Below, piece after piece: positions 1-6,556 of a stretch of 7,578 nt of DNA. Origin of the DNA: JBKQWK01 sp052139595 (lineage in GTDB: Bacteria; Actinomycetota; Thermoleophilia; UBA2241); assembly GCA_052139595.1 (NCBI GenBank), contig JBKQWK010000054.1:1-7578 (forward strand), given 5' to 3'. The notes under the pieces were generated by a model. That model worked only from the letters and a program-made list of their open reading frames with translations, was not told where the DNA came from and did not search any database. Position numbers and translations under genes: made by a program. How positions within the stretch are numbered: the first letter of the stretch is position 1; every line of letters begins with the position of its first letter.

Positions 1-62
1 GCTTTGCTGCGTTCAGTTTACGCCGGCTGAGCGGAGTGCACAGTCGGCCCGTTATCGATCCG

Positions 63-482
63 TTATGAGCCCGGCTGGTCTGAGTCTCCGGCGAGGGCAG
101 CGATAACGCGCGTGAAACGTGCCTTCACGTCAACGGCGACCTCGTCAAGCACCGGGTTCTTGAGTGCACCGAGCATCTTTTCTGGGTCGATGGCGTTCAC
201 GTGTGTGCCATCGGCGGCCTCGTAAACGATGACGTTGCACGGCAAGAAGAGACCCAGATCGGGCTCGGCCTCAAGCGCCACCTTTGCCAGCGACGGCCTG
301 CAGGCACCGATGATCAGGTACTTGCCGCGATCGACACCGAGCTTTTCTTTGAGCGTCGCCTGCACGTCAATCTCGCTGAGAACGCCGAAGCCCTCGTCCT
401 TGAGAGCCTCTTTGACACGCGGCACAACCTGCTCGTACGATGCAGCCACCGTTGTGCCGAGCGCATACGCTGGTACTGCCAT
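63..482 (-). CDS. DUF302 domain protein
   Basis: This encodes 139 residues that match the DUF302 family along nearly their whole length. Visible family features are an N-terminal helix ending EALKDEGFGVLSEIDVQATL (about residues 25-44), the GAC segment with Cys61, the DLGLFLPCNV segment with Cys82, and IDPEKMLGALKNP near residues 100-110. No signal peptide or membrane segment is seen, so it is probably cytoplasmic. The biochemical role of DUF302 is not established; two conserved cysteines would suit metal, thiol or sulfane-sulfur chemistry, but that is inference. The start was chosen because AGGAGGT lies 6 nt upstream of this ATG (plus-strand 489-495) and family homology begins here; the same frame extends upstream to 824 only as low-complexity GC-rich codons. 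It is divergent from ilvD. A CsoR/CstR-like inverted repeat in its promoter suggests control by a copper- or persulfide-sensing repressor. Confidence 0.88.
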   Translation of the reverse strand: MAVPAYALGTTVAASYEQVVPRVKEALKDEGFGVLSEIDVQATLKEKLGVDRGKYLIIGACRPSLAKVALEAEPDLGLFLPCNVIVYEAADGTHVNAIDPEKMLGALKNPVLDEVAVDVKARFTRVIAALAGDSDQPGS

Positions 483-488
483 GGGCCT

Positions 489-495
489 ACCTCCT
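489..495 (-). promoter_or_regulatory. Shine-Dalgarno of the DUF302 gene
   Basis: Read on the - strand this is AGGAGGT, followed by a 6-nt spacer and the ATG at 482. It is close to the ideal anti-16S complement and settles the start codon against much longer in-frame upstream extensions. Confidence 0.85.
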
Positions 496-512
496 GCAAG
501 CTGGGATTCACC

Positions 513-541
513 ATAATATACCCACACGGGTATATGCCTAA
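513..541 (-). promoter_or_regulatory. Candidate promoter of the DUF302 gene
   Basis: Read on the - strand, TTAGGC (plus 536-541, a poor -35) is separated by 17 bp from TATTAT (plus 513-518, five of six matches to the -10 consensus). This AT-rich block stands out in a GC-rich background and lies just upstream of the ribosome binding site, giving a short leader. The spacer is almost entirely an inverted repeat, the usual place for a repressor site. The -35 is weak, so the exact boxes are uncertain. Confidence 0.5.
516..535. promoter_or_regulatory. Inverted repeat, probable CsoR/CstR-type operator
   Basis: ATATACCC (516-523) and GGGTATAT (528-535) form a perfect 8-bp inverted repeat around a 4-nt ACAC spacer. 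The TACCC-N4-GGGTA core resembles operators of the CsoR/RcnR/CstR repressor family as I know them: short AT-flanked C-tract/G-tract palindromes. It overlaps the -10 to -35 interval of the DUF302 promoter. No CsoR-family gene is in the window, so the regulator would be encoded elsewhere. The assignment to this family is by resemblance only; the palindrome itself is directly visible. Confidence 0.6.
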
Positions 542-815
542 CCTGGGCGGCGGCGTCATCGTCGCTGGCGCCCTCTTCGGCCGCCTTCGTCCCTGTGAGT
601 GCCCTCTGAACAATGCCCGCGGGCGGCGCGGTCCAATCGCCCGCGGGCCCGCGGCCGGCGGCCGGCGGCGTGCGCCGAGGGCGGCCGTCGGCGTGTGGGC
701 GTGCGCGGGCTGGCGGGTGCGCAAGGGCGGCCGCCGGGGCACTGCGCATGCAGCATGCCTGCGCCGTTGGCACGCACGAGCGGACCGCGCGTTGCCACTC
801 ATGCGCGCAGCGGTC
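542..815. other. GC-rich intergenic region between DUF302 and ilvD
   Basis: I see no convincing gene here. The open frames on both strands are low-complexity Arg/Ala/Gly/Pro shadows of high GC. From 611 to 740 only 17 of 130 bases are A or T (about 87% GC). The segment contains two copies of the palindrome GCCCGCGGGC (615-624 and 639-648), a tandem GCGGCCG repeat (651-664), the palindrome GGCGGCCGCC (726-735) and two GCATGC sites (746-751 and 753-758). It could form strong secondary structure between the divergent transcription units. No T-tract follows these hairpins, no T-box motif was seen, and no leader peptide rich in branched-chain codons was found. Confidence 0.5.
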
Positions 816-845
816 CTGCCTCAAAGCACCGTTTTCGAGTATGAT
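816..845 (+). promoter_or_regulatory. Possible promoter of the ilvD operon
   Basis: TATGAT (840-845) matches the -10 consensus at five of six positions. CTGCCT (816-821), 18 bp upstream, matches the -35 consensus at only three. This is the least GC-rich stretch before ilvD, and transcription from it would give a leader of about 50 nt. No operator or attenuator was recognised. The call rests on the -10 alone and is tentative. Confidence 0.3.
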
Positions 846-904
846 GATCAGCTCACGATTGACGGCGGCGGCGCAGTGTCCCGCCCAGAAAGGATGTGGG
901 CGAC

Positions 905-2566
905 GTGAGAAGCGACGAGATCAAGCGCGGTGTATCGCGGGCACCACATCGTTCTCTGCTGCGCGCCCTGGGCGTCAGCGACGCCGAGATGGAACGTCCC
1001 TTCATCGGCATCGCCAACTCGTTCAGCGAGATCGTGCCCGGCCACATGCATCTGCGCTCAATCGTCGATGCCGTCAAAGCCGGCGTGCGGGCGGGCGGCG
1101 GTGTGCCCTTCGAGTTCGGTGTGATGGGCATCTGCGACGGTCTCGCCATGAACCACGCCGGCATGCACTTCAGCTTACCGAGTCGTGAGCTGGTGGCCGA
1201 CACCGTCGAGTCGATGACGCTTGCTCATGCCTTCGATGCCCTTGTGCTCGTGCCCTGCTGCGACAAGATCGTGCCTGGCATGCTCATGGCCGCCATGCGC
1301 CTCAATGTGCCGGCCATCATGGTCAGCGGTGGCCCCATGCTGGCTGGCCACCTCGACGGTGACACCCTCGATCTCGGCAGCGTCTTCGAGGCCGTCGGCC
1401 GGCACATGGCCGGCACCCTCGACGACGAGGGTCTTGCCGCCATCGAGTGCAGTGCCTGCCCCACCTGCGGTTCGTGCTCGGGCATGTTTACCGCCAACTC
1501 GATGAACTGCCTGGCAGAAGTGATCGGCATGGCCATGCCCGGCAACGGCACCATCCCGGCGCCCTATAGCGAGCGTCTGCGTTTTGCCAAAGACAGCGGC
1601 GAGCAGGTGATGAAGGTGCTCGCCGCCGACCTCAAGCCGCGCGACATTGTCAGCGACGCCACCATTGGTAACGCCCTGGCTGCCGACGCCAGCCTGGGCT
1701 GCTCGACCAACACGGTCCTGCATCTGGCGGCCATCGCCACCGAGGCGGGGCTCGCCTTTCCCCTGCCGCGCATCAACGAGATTGCCGCCCGGGTGCCGCA
1801 CATCTGCAAGATTGCGCCGGCCGGCACGCACCACATGGAAGATCTGTATCGGGCCGGCGGCATCCAGGCGGTATTGCACCAGCTCATCGACGCCGGCCTG
1901 GTCGATGGTTCGGTGGCGACAGTGGCCGGCGGCACGCTGGCCGAGTCGGTCGCCTCGGCGCGTGTGCGCGACGCCAGCGTGATTCGCCCGCTCAGCACGC
2001 CGTATCACGCCACCGGCGGCCTGGCAGTGCTCTTTGGCAACCTGGCGCCGAACGGCGCCGTCGTCAAAGAGGGCGCCGTCGACGAGAGCATGCTCCGCCG
2101 CAGCGGTCCGGCGCAGGTGTTCGAGAGCGAAACCGATGCAGTCACGGCGATCGCCGAAAATCGCATCGCCAAGGGTGCGGTTGTGGTCATTCGTAACGAA
2201 GGTCCCAAAGGCGCTCCCGGCATGCCGGAGATGCTCATGGCCACCTCGACCCTGGCTGGGCGCGGCCTCGACAAAGACGTCGCTCTGATTACCGACGGCC
2301 GCTTCAGCGGCGCCTCACGCGGCGCCGCCATCGGCCATGTTGCTCCCGAGGCGCAGGCCGGAGGTCTTATCGGCCTGGTCGCCGACGGCGACACCATCAC
2401 CATTGATATTCCCGGGCGCTCCCTGACGCTCGAGGTCGCAGAAGAGGAGATCGCGCGTCGTCGTGAGGCCCAACCGGCCCCACGCCCGCGCGCCGGCGTA
2501 ACCGGGTATCTCGCCCGTTATGTCAACCTCGTCTCCGGCGCGGAGAAGGGAGCAGTTCTCGAATGA
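905..2566 (+). CDS. ilvD: Dihydroxyacid dehydratase
   Basis: This is the Fe-S dehydratase that converts 2,3-dihydroxyisovalerate and 2,3-dihydroxy-3-methylvalerate to the 2-oxoacids in valine/isoleucine synthesis. It has 553 residues, normal for the IlvD/Edd family. Key parts are RAPHRSLLRALG near the N-terminus, PCCDKIVPGMLMA with cluster Cys119 and metal-binding Asp120/Lys121, SACPTCGSCSGMFTANSMN (from residue 183) with cluster cysteines, and GRFSG with the probable catalytic base Ser468. The ACPTCGSCSGMFTANSMNCL block resembles the E. coli-type protein more than the plant-type [2Fe-2S] one; cluster type is not proven. The GTG at 905 was chosen because it gives the family-typical MRSDEIK start, with AAAGGA (889-894) 10 nt upstream; an in-frame GTG at 896 is almost adjacent to that ribosome site. 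The stop overlaps the ilvB start by 4 nt (ATGA), so the two are probably translationally coupled. Confidence 0.96.
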   Translation: MRSDEIKRGVSRAPHRSLLRALGVSDAEMERPFIGIANSFSEIVPGHMHLRSIVDAVKAGVRAGGGVPFEFGVMGICDGLAMNHAGMHFSLPSRELVADTVESMTLAHAFDALVLVPCCDKIVPGMLMAAMRLNVPAIMVSGGPMLAGHLDGDTLDLGSVFEAVGRHMAGTLDDEGLAAIECSACPTCGSCSGMFTANSMNCLAEVIGMAMPGNGTIPAPYSERLRFAKDSGEQVMKVLAADLKPRDIVSDATIGNALAADASLGCSTNTVLHLAAIATEAGLAFPLPRINEIAARVPHICKIAPAGTHHMEDLYRAGGIQAVLHQLIDAGLVDGSVATVAGGTLAESVASARVRDASVIRPLSTPYHATGGLAVLFGNLAPNGAVVKEGAVDESMLRRSGPAQVFESETDAVTAIAENRIAKGAVVVIRNEGPKGAPGMPEMLMATSTLAGRGLDKDVALITDGRFSGASRGAAIGHVAPEAQAGGLIGLVADGDTITIDIPGRSLTLEVAEEEIARRREAQPAPRPRAGVTGYLARYVNLVSGAEKGAVLE

Positions 2567-4275
2567 AAATGAAAGGTTCTGAGGCGATCGTCGCCTCGCT
2601 CGAGGCCGAAGGCTGCGAGGTCGTCTTCGGCTTTCCCGGTGGCACCGTCATACCGCTCTACGACGCCCTGCTTGATGCAGCTTTGCTGCGGCACGTGCTC
2701 GTGCACCACGAGCAGGGTGCGGTGCATGCCGCCGACGGCTACGCCCGGGCAACGGGCAAGGTCGGCGTCTGCATGGCCACCAGTGGCCCCGGGGCCACAA
2801 ACCTCATCACCGGCATTGCCAACGCCTACCTCGACTCGATACCGCTGGTGGCGATCACCGGGCAGGTCAAGGCGGATCTTATCGGCACGGACGCCTTTCA
2901 GGAGGCCGACGTGACCGGCATCACGCTGCCGATCGTCAAGCACTCCTACCTGGTCAAGAAGGCGGCCGACCTGCCGCAGGTCATTCACGAAGCGTTTCAC
3001 ATCGCCGGCACCGGCCGGCCGGGCCCAGTGGTGATTGACGTGCCGATCACGGCGCAGCTTGGTGAGCTCACTTACAGCCGGCCGGTCGGCCACGACCTGC
3101 CCGGCTACAAGCCGACCGTCAAAGGTCATATCAGGCAGATCCGGGCCGCCGCCAAGGCGCTGCGCGAAGCCGAGCGCCCGGTGCTCTACGTCGGCGGCGG
3201 GGCGATTACGGCCGGCGCCGCCGCCGAGCTGCTGGAGCTCGCCGAGCTCGCCCAGGCGCCGGTGACGACGACCCACATGGGCCTCGGTGCCTTTCCTGGT
3301 CGGCACGCGCTGTCCCTGGGACCGTTGGGCATGCACGGCACGGTCACGGCCAACTACGCCGTGCACGAGTGCGATCTGCTCTGTGCCATAGGGGCGCGTT
3401 TTGACGACCGCGTCACTGGCAAACTGAGTGCGTTCGCGCCGCAGGCAAAGACGATCGTGCACATCGACGTCGACCCGGCCGAGATCGGCAAGAACGTCGA
3501 GCCGACAATCCCCATCGTCGGCGATGCCAAAGCGATTTTGGCCGCCCTGGTGCCCGAACTGCGCGAGATGCAGCCGCAGCCGGGTCGCACCGCCGACTGG
3601 CTGGCCAAGATTGCTCGCTGGAAGGCTGAGTTTCCCCTCCACTACGAGCATGAAGAGGGCACGATTGCGCCCCAGTTCGTGATCGAAGAGATCGACCGGG
3701 TCACCGGCGGCGACGCCGTGATCTGCACTGACGTCGGCCAGCACCAGATGTGGGCGACGCTCTACTACCAGTACTCCTGGCCGCGCCAGTGGATCAGCTC
3801 CGGCGGTCTCGGCACCATGGGCTTCGGCTTGCCGGCGGCGATGGGCGCCAAGGTTGGCCGTCCAGACAAGACGGTCATCGACATTAGCGGCGACGGTGGC
3901 TTTCAGATGACCATGCAGGAGCTGGCCACGTGCGTGAACTACAACATTCCGGTGGTCGTGGCGATGCTCAATAACGGCTATCTGGGCATGGTGCGCCAGT
4001 GGCAGGATCTCTTCTGGAACAAGCGCTACTCCCATACCGATATTGAGCGTCAGCCCGACTTTGCCAAGCTCGCCGATGCTTTCGGCGCGCTGGGCATGAC
4101 GGTGACGAGCGAGGATCAGGTTGGCGACGCCCTGCGTGACGCGATTGCCAGCAATCGGCCGACGCTGATCGACTTCAGAGTGCGCCGGGAAGAGAACGTT
4201 TTTCCTATGGTGCCGGCCGGCGCGTCGATCACCGAGATGATCGGTGGCAAAGCGCCGCGGAGGAAGAAGCCATGA
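2563..4275 (+). CDS. ilvB: Acetohydroxyacid synthase, large (catalytic) subunit
   Basis: This ThDP-, Mg- and FAD-dependent enzyme condenses two pyruvates to acetolactate, or pyruvate with 2-oxobutyrate to acetohydroxybutyrate. It has 570 residues, typical of anabolic AHAS large subunits. The N-terminal ThDP domain contains VFGFPGG and HHEQGAVHAADGYARATGK with catalytic Glu50. The central FAD-binding domain includes RFDDRVTGKL. The C-terminal domain has the ThDP-binding motif from GDG (443-445) to NN (470-471), then NGYLGMVRQWQDLFW, an AHAS signature that separates it from catabolic acetolactate synthases and other ThDP enzymes. AAGGGAG (2546-2552) precedes the ATG by 10 nt inside the end of ilvD; a second ATG at 2569 is possible but less well placed. 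It overlaps ilvD and ilvN by ATGA at its two ends, consistent with coupled production of subunits. Confidence 0.97.
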   Translation: MKMKGSEAIVASLEAEGCEVVFGFPGGTVIPLYDALLDAALLRHVLVHHEQGAVHAADGYARATGKVGVCMATSGPGATNLITGIANAYLDSIPLVAITGQVKADLIGTDAFQEADVTGITLPIVKHSYLVKKAADLPQVIHEAFHIAGTGRPGPVVIDVPITAQLGELTYSRPVGHDLPGYKPTVKGHIRQIRAAAKALREAERPVLYVGGGAITAGAAAELLELAELAQAPVTTTHMGLGAFPGRHALSLGPLGMHGTVTANYAVHECDLLCAIGARFDDRVTGKLSAFAPQAKTIVHIDVDPAEIGKNVEPTIPIVGDAKAILAALVPELREMQPQPGRTADWLAKIARWKAEFPLHYEHEEGTIAPQFVIEEIDRVTGGDAVICTDVGQHQMWATLYYQYSWPRQWISSGGLGTMGFGLPAAMGAKVGRPDKTVIDISGDGGFQMTMQELATCVNYNIPVVVAMLNNGYLGMVRQWQDLFWNKRYSHTDIERQPDFAKLADAFGALGMTVTSEDQVGDALRDAIASNRPTLIDFRVRREENVFPMVPAGASITEMIGGKAPRRKKP

Positions 4276-4751
4276 GGCACGTGCTCTCGATCACGGTTGA
4301 AAACAAGCCCGGCGTGCTCACCCGCGTCGCCGGCCTCTTTGCTCGTCGCGGCTTCAACATCCAGAGCCTGGCGGTGGGTGAGAGCGAAGATCCGCGTCTG
4401 TCACGGATCACGATTACGATCGACGGCGAGGAGCACCCCATCGATCAGGTGATGAAGCAGTTGCACAAGCTCATCAACGTGGTCAAGATTCGCGATCTCG
4501 AGCCACAGTCGATGGTTGCCTGCGAGCTGATGCTGCTCAAGGTCAGCGCCGAAGGCGGCAAACGCACCGAGGTGCTGCAGATCGCCGAGATCTTCAAGAC
4601 GAAAATCGTCGACGTCGAGCGACGCTCAGTCACGTTGCAGGCGACCGGCGAGACCGACAAGCTTGCGGCGCTGTATGAGCTGTTGCGGCCGATCGGCATT
4701 CTCGAAGTGGTGCGTACCGGCACGATCGCGATCGGCCGCGGCCGCACGTGA
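4272..4751 (+). CDS. ilvN: Acetohydroxyacid synthase, small (regulatory) subunit
   Basis: This 159-residue protein is the usual length for the IlvN/IlvH small subunit, which activates IlvB and mediates feedback inhibition by valine. An N-terminal ACT domain (about 1-77) begins HVLSITVENKPGVLTRVAGLF and a C-terminal ALS small-subunit domain follows (about 83-158, starting near ACELMLLKV). Gly14 and Asn29 fall at the positions known from E. coli IlvH to matter for valine binding, so feedback control is probably intact; this is inference from sequence. GGAGG (4259-4263) is the ribosome site. The ATG overlaps the ilvB TGA in ATGA. IlvC often follows IlvN directly in bacteria, but here trpB and a DUF488 gene lie between them. 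Confidence 0.96.
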   Translation: MRHVLSITVENKPGVLTRVAGLFARRGFNIQSLAVGESEDPRLSRITITIDGEEHPIDQVMKQLHKLINVVKIRDLEPQSMVACELMLLKVSAEGGKRTEVLQIAEIFKTKIVDVERRSVTLQATGETDKLAALYELLRPIGILEVVRTGTIAIGRGRT

Positions 4752-4874
4752 GAACTGCCCGCCGGCCCGGGAAACAGCTCGGCCGCCGGCCGGCGAAGCC
4801 GCTCGGTGGCGGGCTCGGAGAGCGTCCCAGACAGTCCTGGAGTTGTAGAAACCGCAGAGATCACGAGGTGACAC
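4752..4874. other. GC-rich gap between ilvN and trpB
   Basis: This 123-nt gap is the longest break within the operon. It holds GCCCGCC (4757-4763), which could pair with GGCGGGC (4808-4814) around an inner palindrome GCCGGCCGGC (4785-4794), giving a possible large GC-rich stem. No T-tract follows, so it is not a standard intrinsic terminator. I found no good -10/-35 pair ahead of trpB. GAGGTG (4865-4870) is the trpB ribosome binding site. Confidence 0.4.
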
Positions 4875-6125
4875 ATGGTTGAGCAAGGTATGCCGCAGGC
4901 GACGACTGGGCGGCCAACGACTGGGCGGCCGACGGTGCCGGACGAAAGCGGCTTCTTCGGCGTGTACGGCGGCCAGTTTCTGCCGCCTGAACTTGAGGCA
5001 CCTTTTGCCGAAATCACCAAGGCGTACCACGAGATCGAAAACGATGCCTCCTTCATCGCTGAGCTGCGCTATCTGCGCACGCACTTTCAGGGTCGGCCGA
5101 CGCCCGTCTATCACGCCCGCACGCTGTCGCTCGACAACGGCGGCGCCCAGATTTACCTGAAGCGCGAAGACCTTAACCACACCGGTGCTCACAAGCTCAA
5201 TCACTGCATGGGTGAGGGCCTGCTCGCTCGCTACATGGGCAAGAAGAAGCTGATCGCCGAGACCGGCGCCGGCCAGCACGGCGTTGCACTGGCGACGGCG
5301 GCGGCTCACTTCGGCCTCGAGTGCGAGATTCACATGGGCGAGGTTGACATTGTCAAGCAGGCGCCGAACGTGAGCCGCATGAGGCTCCTGGGTGCCAAGG
5401 TGGTGCCGGTTTCCCGCGGGCTGAAGACGCTCAAGGAGGCCGTCGACTCGGCCTTTGATGCCTACCTGGCCGATTATGAGAACTCGATCTACTGCATTGG
5501 CTCGGTTGTCGGACCGCATCCGTTCCCGCTCATGGTGCGCGACTTTCAGCGCGTCGTCGGTATCGAGGCGCGCGAGCAGTTCCAGGAGATGACCGGCAAT
5601 CTGCCCGACGTGGTTGAGGCCTGCGTCGGTGGCGGCTCGAATGCGATCGGCATTTTCTCGGCCTTTCTCGATGACCCTTGCGAGCTGATCGGTGTCGAGC
5701 CGCTCGGCCGCGGCGAGGGCATCGGCGACAACGCCGCCACGATGACGTATGGGCGCGAAGGGATCATTCACGGCTTCAAGTGTTACCTGCTGCAGAATGA
5801 CGACGGTTCGCCGGCGCCGGTGTACTCCTGCGCCAGCGGGCTCGACTACCCCGGCGTTGGTCCTGAGCACAGCTACCTCAAAGACGCCGGTCGGGTCGAG
5901 TACGTCACTGCCTCCGACGATGAGTGCCGCGACGCGTTCTTCAAGCTCTCGCGCCGAGAGGGCATCATCCCGGCACTGGAAAGTGCCCATGCCGTCGCTC
6001 ACGCCCTCGTCAAGGCGCGCGAGATGAAGACCGGCACGATTCTGGTGAACCTCAGCGGTCGCGGCGATAAGGATCTCGACTACGTGCTTGAGAACTGGGG
6101 CACCGGCGACCCAGCGGAGGACTGA
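4875..6125 (+). CDS. trpB: Tryptophan synthase beta subunit homologue, without an adjacent alpha subunit
   Basis: This encodes 416 residues of a fold-type II PLP enzyme close to TrpB1, which makes tryptophan from indole and serine. Alignment by eye to Salmonella TrpB gives a constant +20 offset: PLP lysine Lys107 (in HTGAHKLNH), catalytic Glu129 (in AETGAGQHGVA) and the phosphate loop GGGSN at 252-256. GLDYPGVGPEH (Asp324) and the PLP-pyridine Ser394 in NLSGRG are also present. KREDLNHTGAHK marks it as TrpB1-like rather than TrpB2. The region after the lysine (LNHCMGE) and MGEVDIVKQAPNVSRM differ from the textbook forms I recall, suggesting a separate subfamily. The first 22 residues are a low-complexity extension with a TTGRP repeat. 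No trpA or other trp gene is in the window. It could be a stand-alone indole-salvage TrpB, a TrpB whose TrpA is elsewhere, or a related beta-replacing or eliminating enzyme. Confidence 0.88.
   Translation: MVEQGMPQATTGRPTTGRPTVPDESGFFGVYGGQFLPPELEAPFAEITKAYHEIENDASFIAELRYLRTHFQGRPTPVYHARTLSLDNGGAQIYLKREDLNHTGAHKLNHCMGEGLLARYMGKKKLIAETGAGQHGVALATAAAHFGLECEIHMGEVDIVKQAPNVSRMRLLGAKVVPVSRGLKTLKEAVDSAFDAYLADYENSIYCIGSVVGPHPFPLMVRDFQRVVGIEAREQFQEMTGNLPDVVEACVGGGSNAIGIFSAFLDDPCELIGVEPLGRGEGIGDNAATMTYGREGIIHGFKCYLLQNDDGSPAPVYSCASGLDYPGVGPEHSYLKDAGRVEYVTASDDECRDAFFKLSRREGIIPALESAHAVAHALVKAREMKTGTILVNLSGRGDKDLDYVLENWGTGDPAED
4902..4931 (+). repeat. Tandem 15-nt duplication in the trpB N-terminal extension
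   Basis: Two adjacent 15-nt units (4902-4916 and 4917-4931), both beginning ACGACTGGGCGGCC, differ only in the last base. They keep the frame and encode TTGRP twice. This lies before the conserved TrpB fold and is probably a recent slippage event in a disordered tail. Confidence 0.85.
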
Positions 6126-6135
6126 TCTGACGCTG

Positions 6136-6180
6136 CCGGCTGCGCGCCGCACGGCAGTCTCATGCGCGGCGCGCAGCCGG
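6136..6180 (+). repeat. 15-bp perfect GC hairpin after trpB
   Basis: The arms at 6136-6150 (CCGGCTGCGCGCCGC) and 6166-6180 are perfect reverse complements around a 15-nt loop, starting 10 nt after the trpB stop. The stem is followed by AGAATCTCATA rather than a T-run, so it does not look like a standard Rho-independent terminator. It could be a transcript-stability or processing element, a partial attenuator, or part of a factor-dependent terminator that lowers expression of the genes downstream. Confidence 0.6.
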
Positions 6181-6194
6181 AGAATCTCATACTG

Positions 6195-6506
6195 ATGGAC
6201 GTGCGCACAAAACGAGTGTACGAAGCGGCGGACCCCGCGGATGGCCGGCGCGTCTTGGCTGATCGTGTCTGGCCGCGCGGGATGACAAAGGAGCGGGTGC
6301 GCGCCGACGCATGGCTCAAGGATGTGGCGCCGAGCACTGGTTTGCGCACCTGGTTTGGCCACGACCGCAGCAAGTGGGAACCGTCACTCAAGGAGCCGCT
6401 CACGCTGCTCTGCTCGGCCCATGACAGCGACTGTAATCAGGCTGTCGCCTTGCGCGAGTACCTGCTCGCGTTGCCGCGCGTTGCCCCATCCTCCGCAAGG
6501 CGGTAG
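6195..6506 (+). CDS. DUF488 family protein, internally shortened
   Basis: This gives 103 residues from the ATG at 6195. The N-terminal half is a clear DUF488 match: KRVYEAADPADGRRVLADRV, then WPRG (26-29), WLKDVAPSTGLRTWFGHD (40-57) and W61. The C-terminal part LTLLCSAHDSDCNQAVALREYL (from 69) is the family's last strand and helix. As I know the family, roughly 30 helical residues separate these halves; here only EPSLKEP (62-68) does, so the protein looks internally deleted without loss of frame. Function of DUF488 is not established. The start is uncertain: GGAG (6179-6182) lies 12 nt upstream and within the hairpin arm, and an in-frame ATG at 6162 lies in the hairpin loop. The family homology begins about residue 4 of the chosen start. 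It may be a working variant or a decaying gene carried along with trpB. Confidence 0.72.
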   Translation: MDVRTKRVYEAADPADGRRVLADRVWPRGMTKERVRADAWLKDVAPSTGLRTWFGHDRSKWEPSLKEPLTLLCSAHDSDCNQAVALREYLLALPRVAPSSARR

Positions 6507-6550
6507 AGTTCTACGTTCCCAGTGTAGTCGGCCCGAGGGACCGTCCAGAG

Positions 6551-6556
6551 AAGGAG
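6551..6556 (+). promoter_or_regulatory. Shine-Dalgarno of ilvC
   Basis: AAGGAG lies 7 nt before the ATG at 6564. It is a strong site and fixes the start, which gives the family-typical MYYDNDADL. The rest of the 57-nt gap (6507-6563) shows no clear promoter or terminator. Confidence 0.85.

Noticed and set aside
542..904. T-box or other riboswitch ahead of ilvD
   Set aside because: I looked for a T-box antiterminator sequence and a terminator with a T-run and found neither.
201..908. 235-codon + strand frame crossing the DUF302 gene and ending in the ilvD start
   Set aside because: It is antisense to DUF302 in its first half and low-complexity in its second; no homology is recognised.
801..908. 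Possible 35-residue leader peptide ending in GTGA that overlaps the ilvD start
   Set aside because: It has no Shine-Dalgarno, its start lies upstream of the likely transcription start, and it lacks the runs of Ile, Val or Leu codons expected of an attenuator peptide. The stop/start overlap alone is weak evidence.
894..908. Four-codon ORF (ATG TGG GCG ACG TGA) coupled to the ilvD GTG
   Set aside because: The purine-rich site is directly adjacent to its ATG, too close to act as a ribosome binding site. It is better placed for the GTG at 905.
1175..2008. 277-codon open frame on the - strand opposite ilvD
   Set aside because: Antisense to conserved ilvD sequence, with no motif and a composition typical of a GC-driven shadow.
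2518..4035. 505-codon open frame on the - strand opposite ilvB
   Set aside because: Antisense to a fully conserved ilvB; no family motif is visible and composition is that of a shadow frame.
6136..6180. Intrinsic terminator after trpB
   Set aside because: The stem is strong but is not followed by a T-tract, so it is listed only as a hairpin of unknown role.
4626..6362. 578-codon open frame on the - strand opposite trpB and DUF488
   Set aside because: It lies antisense to well-supported genes. The translation is Arg/Ala/Val/His-rich with no recognisable domain, as expected from codon bias in high-GC DNA.
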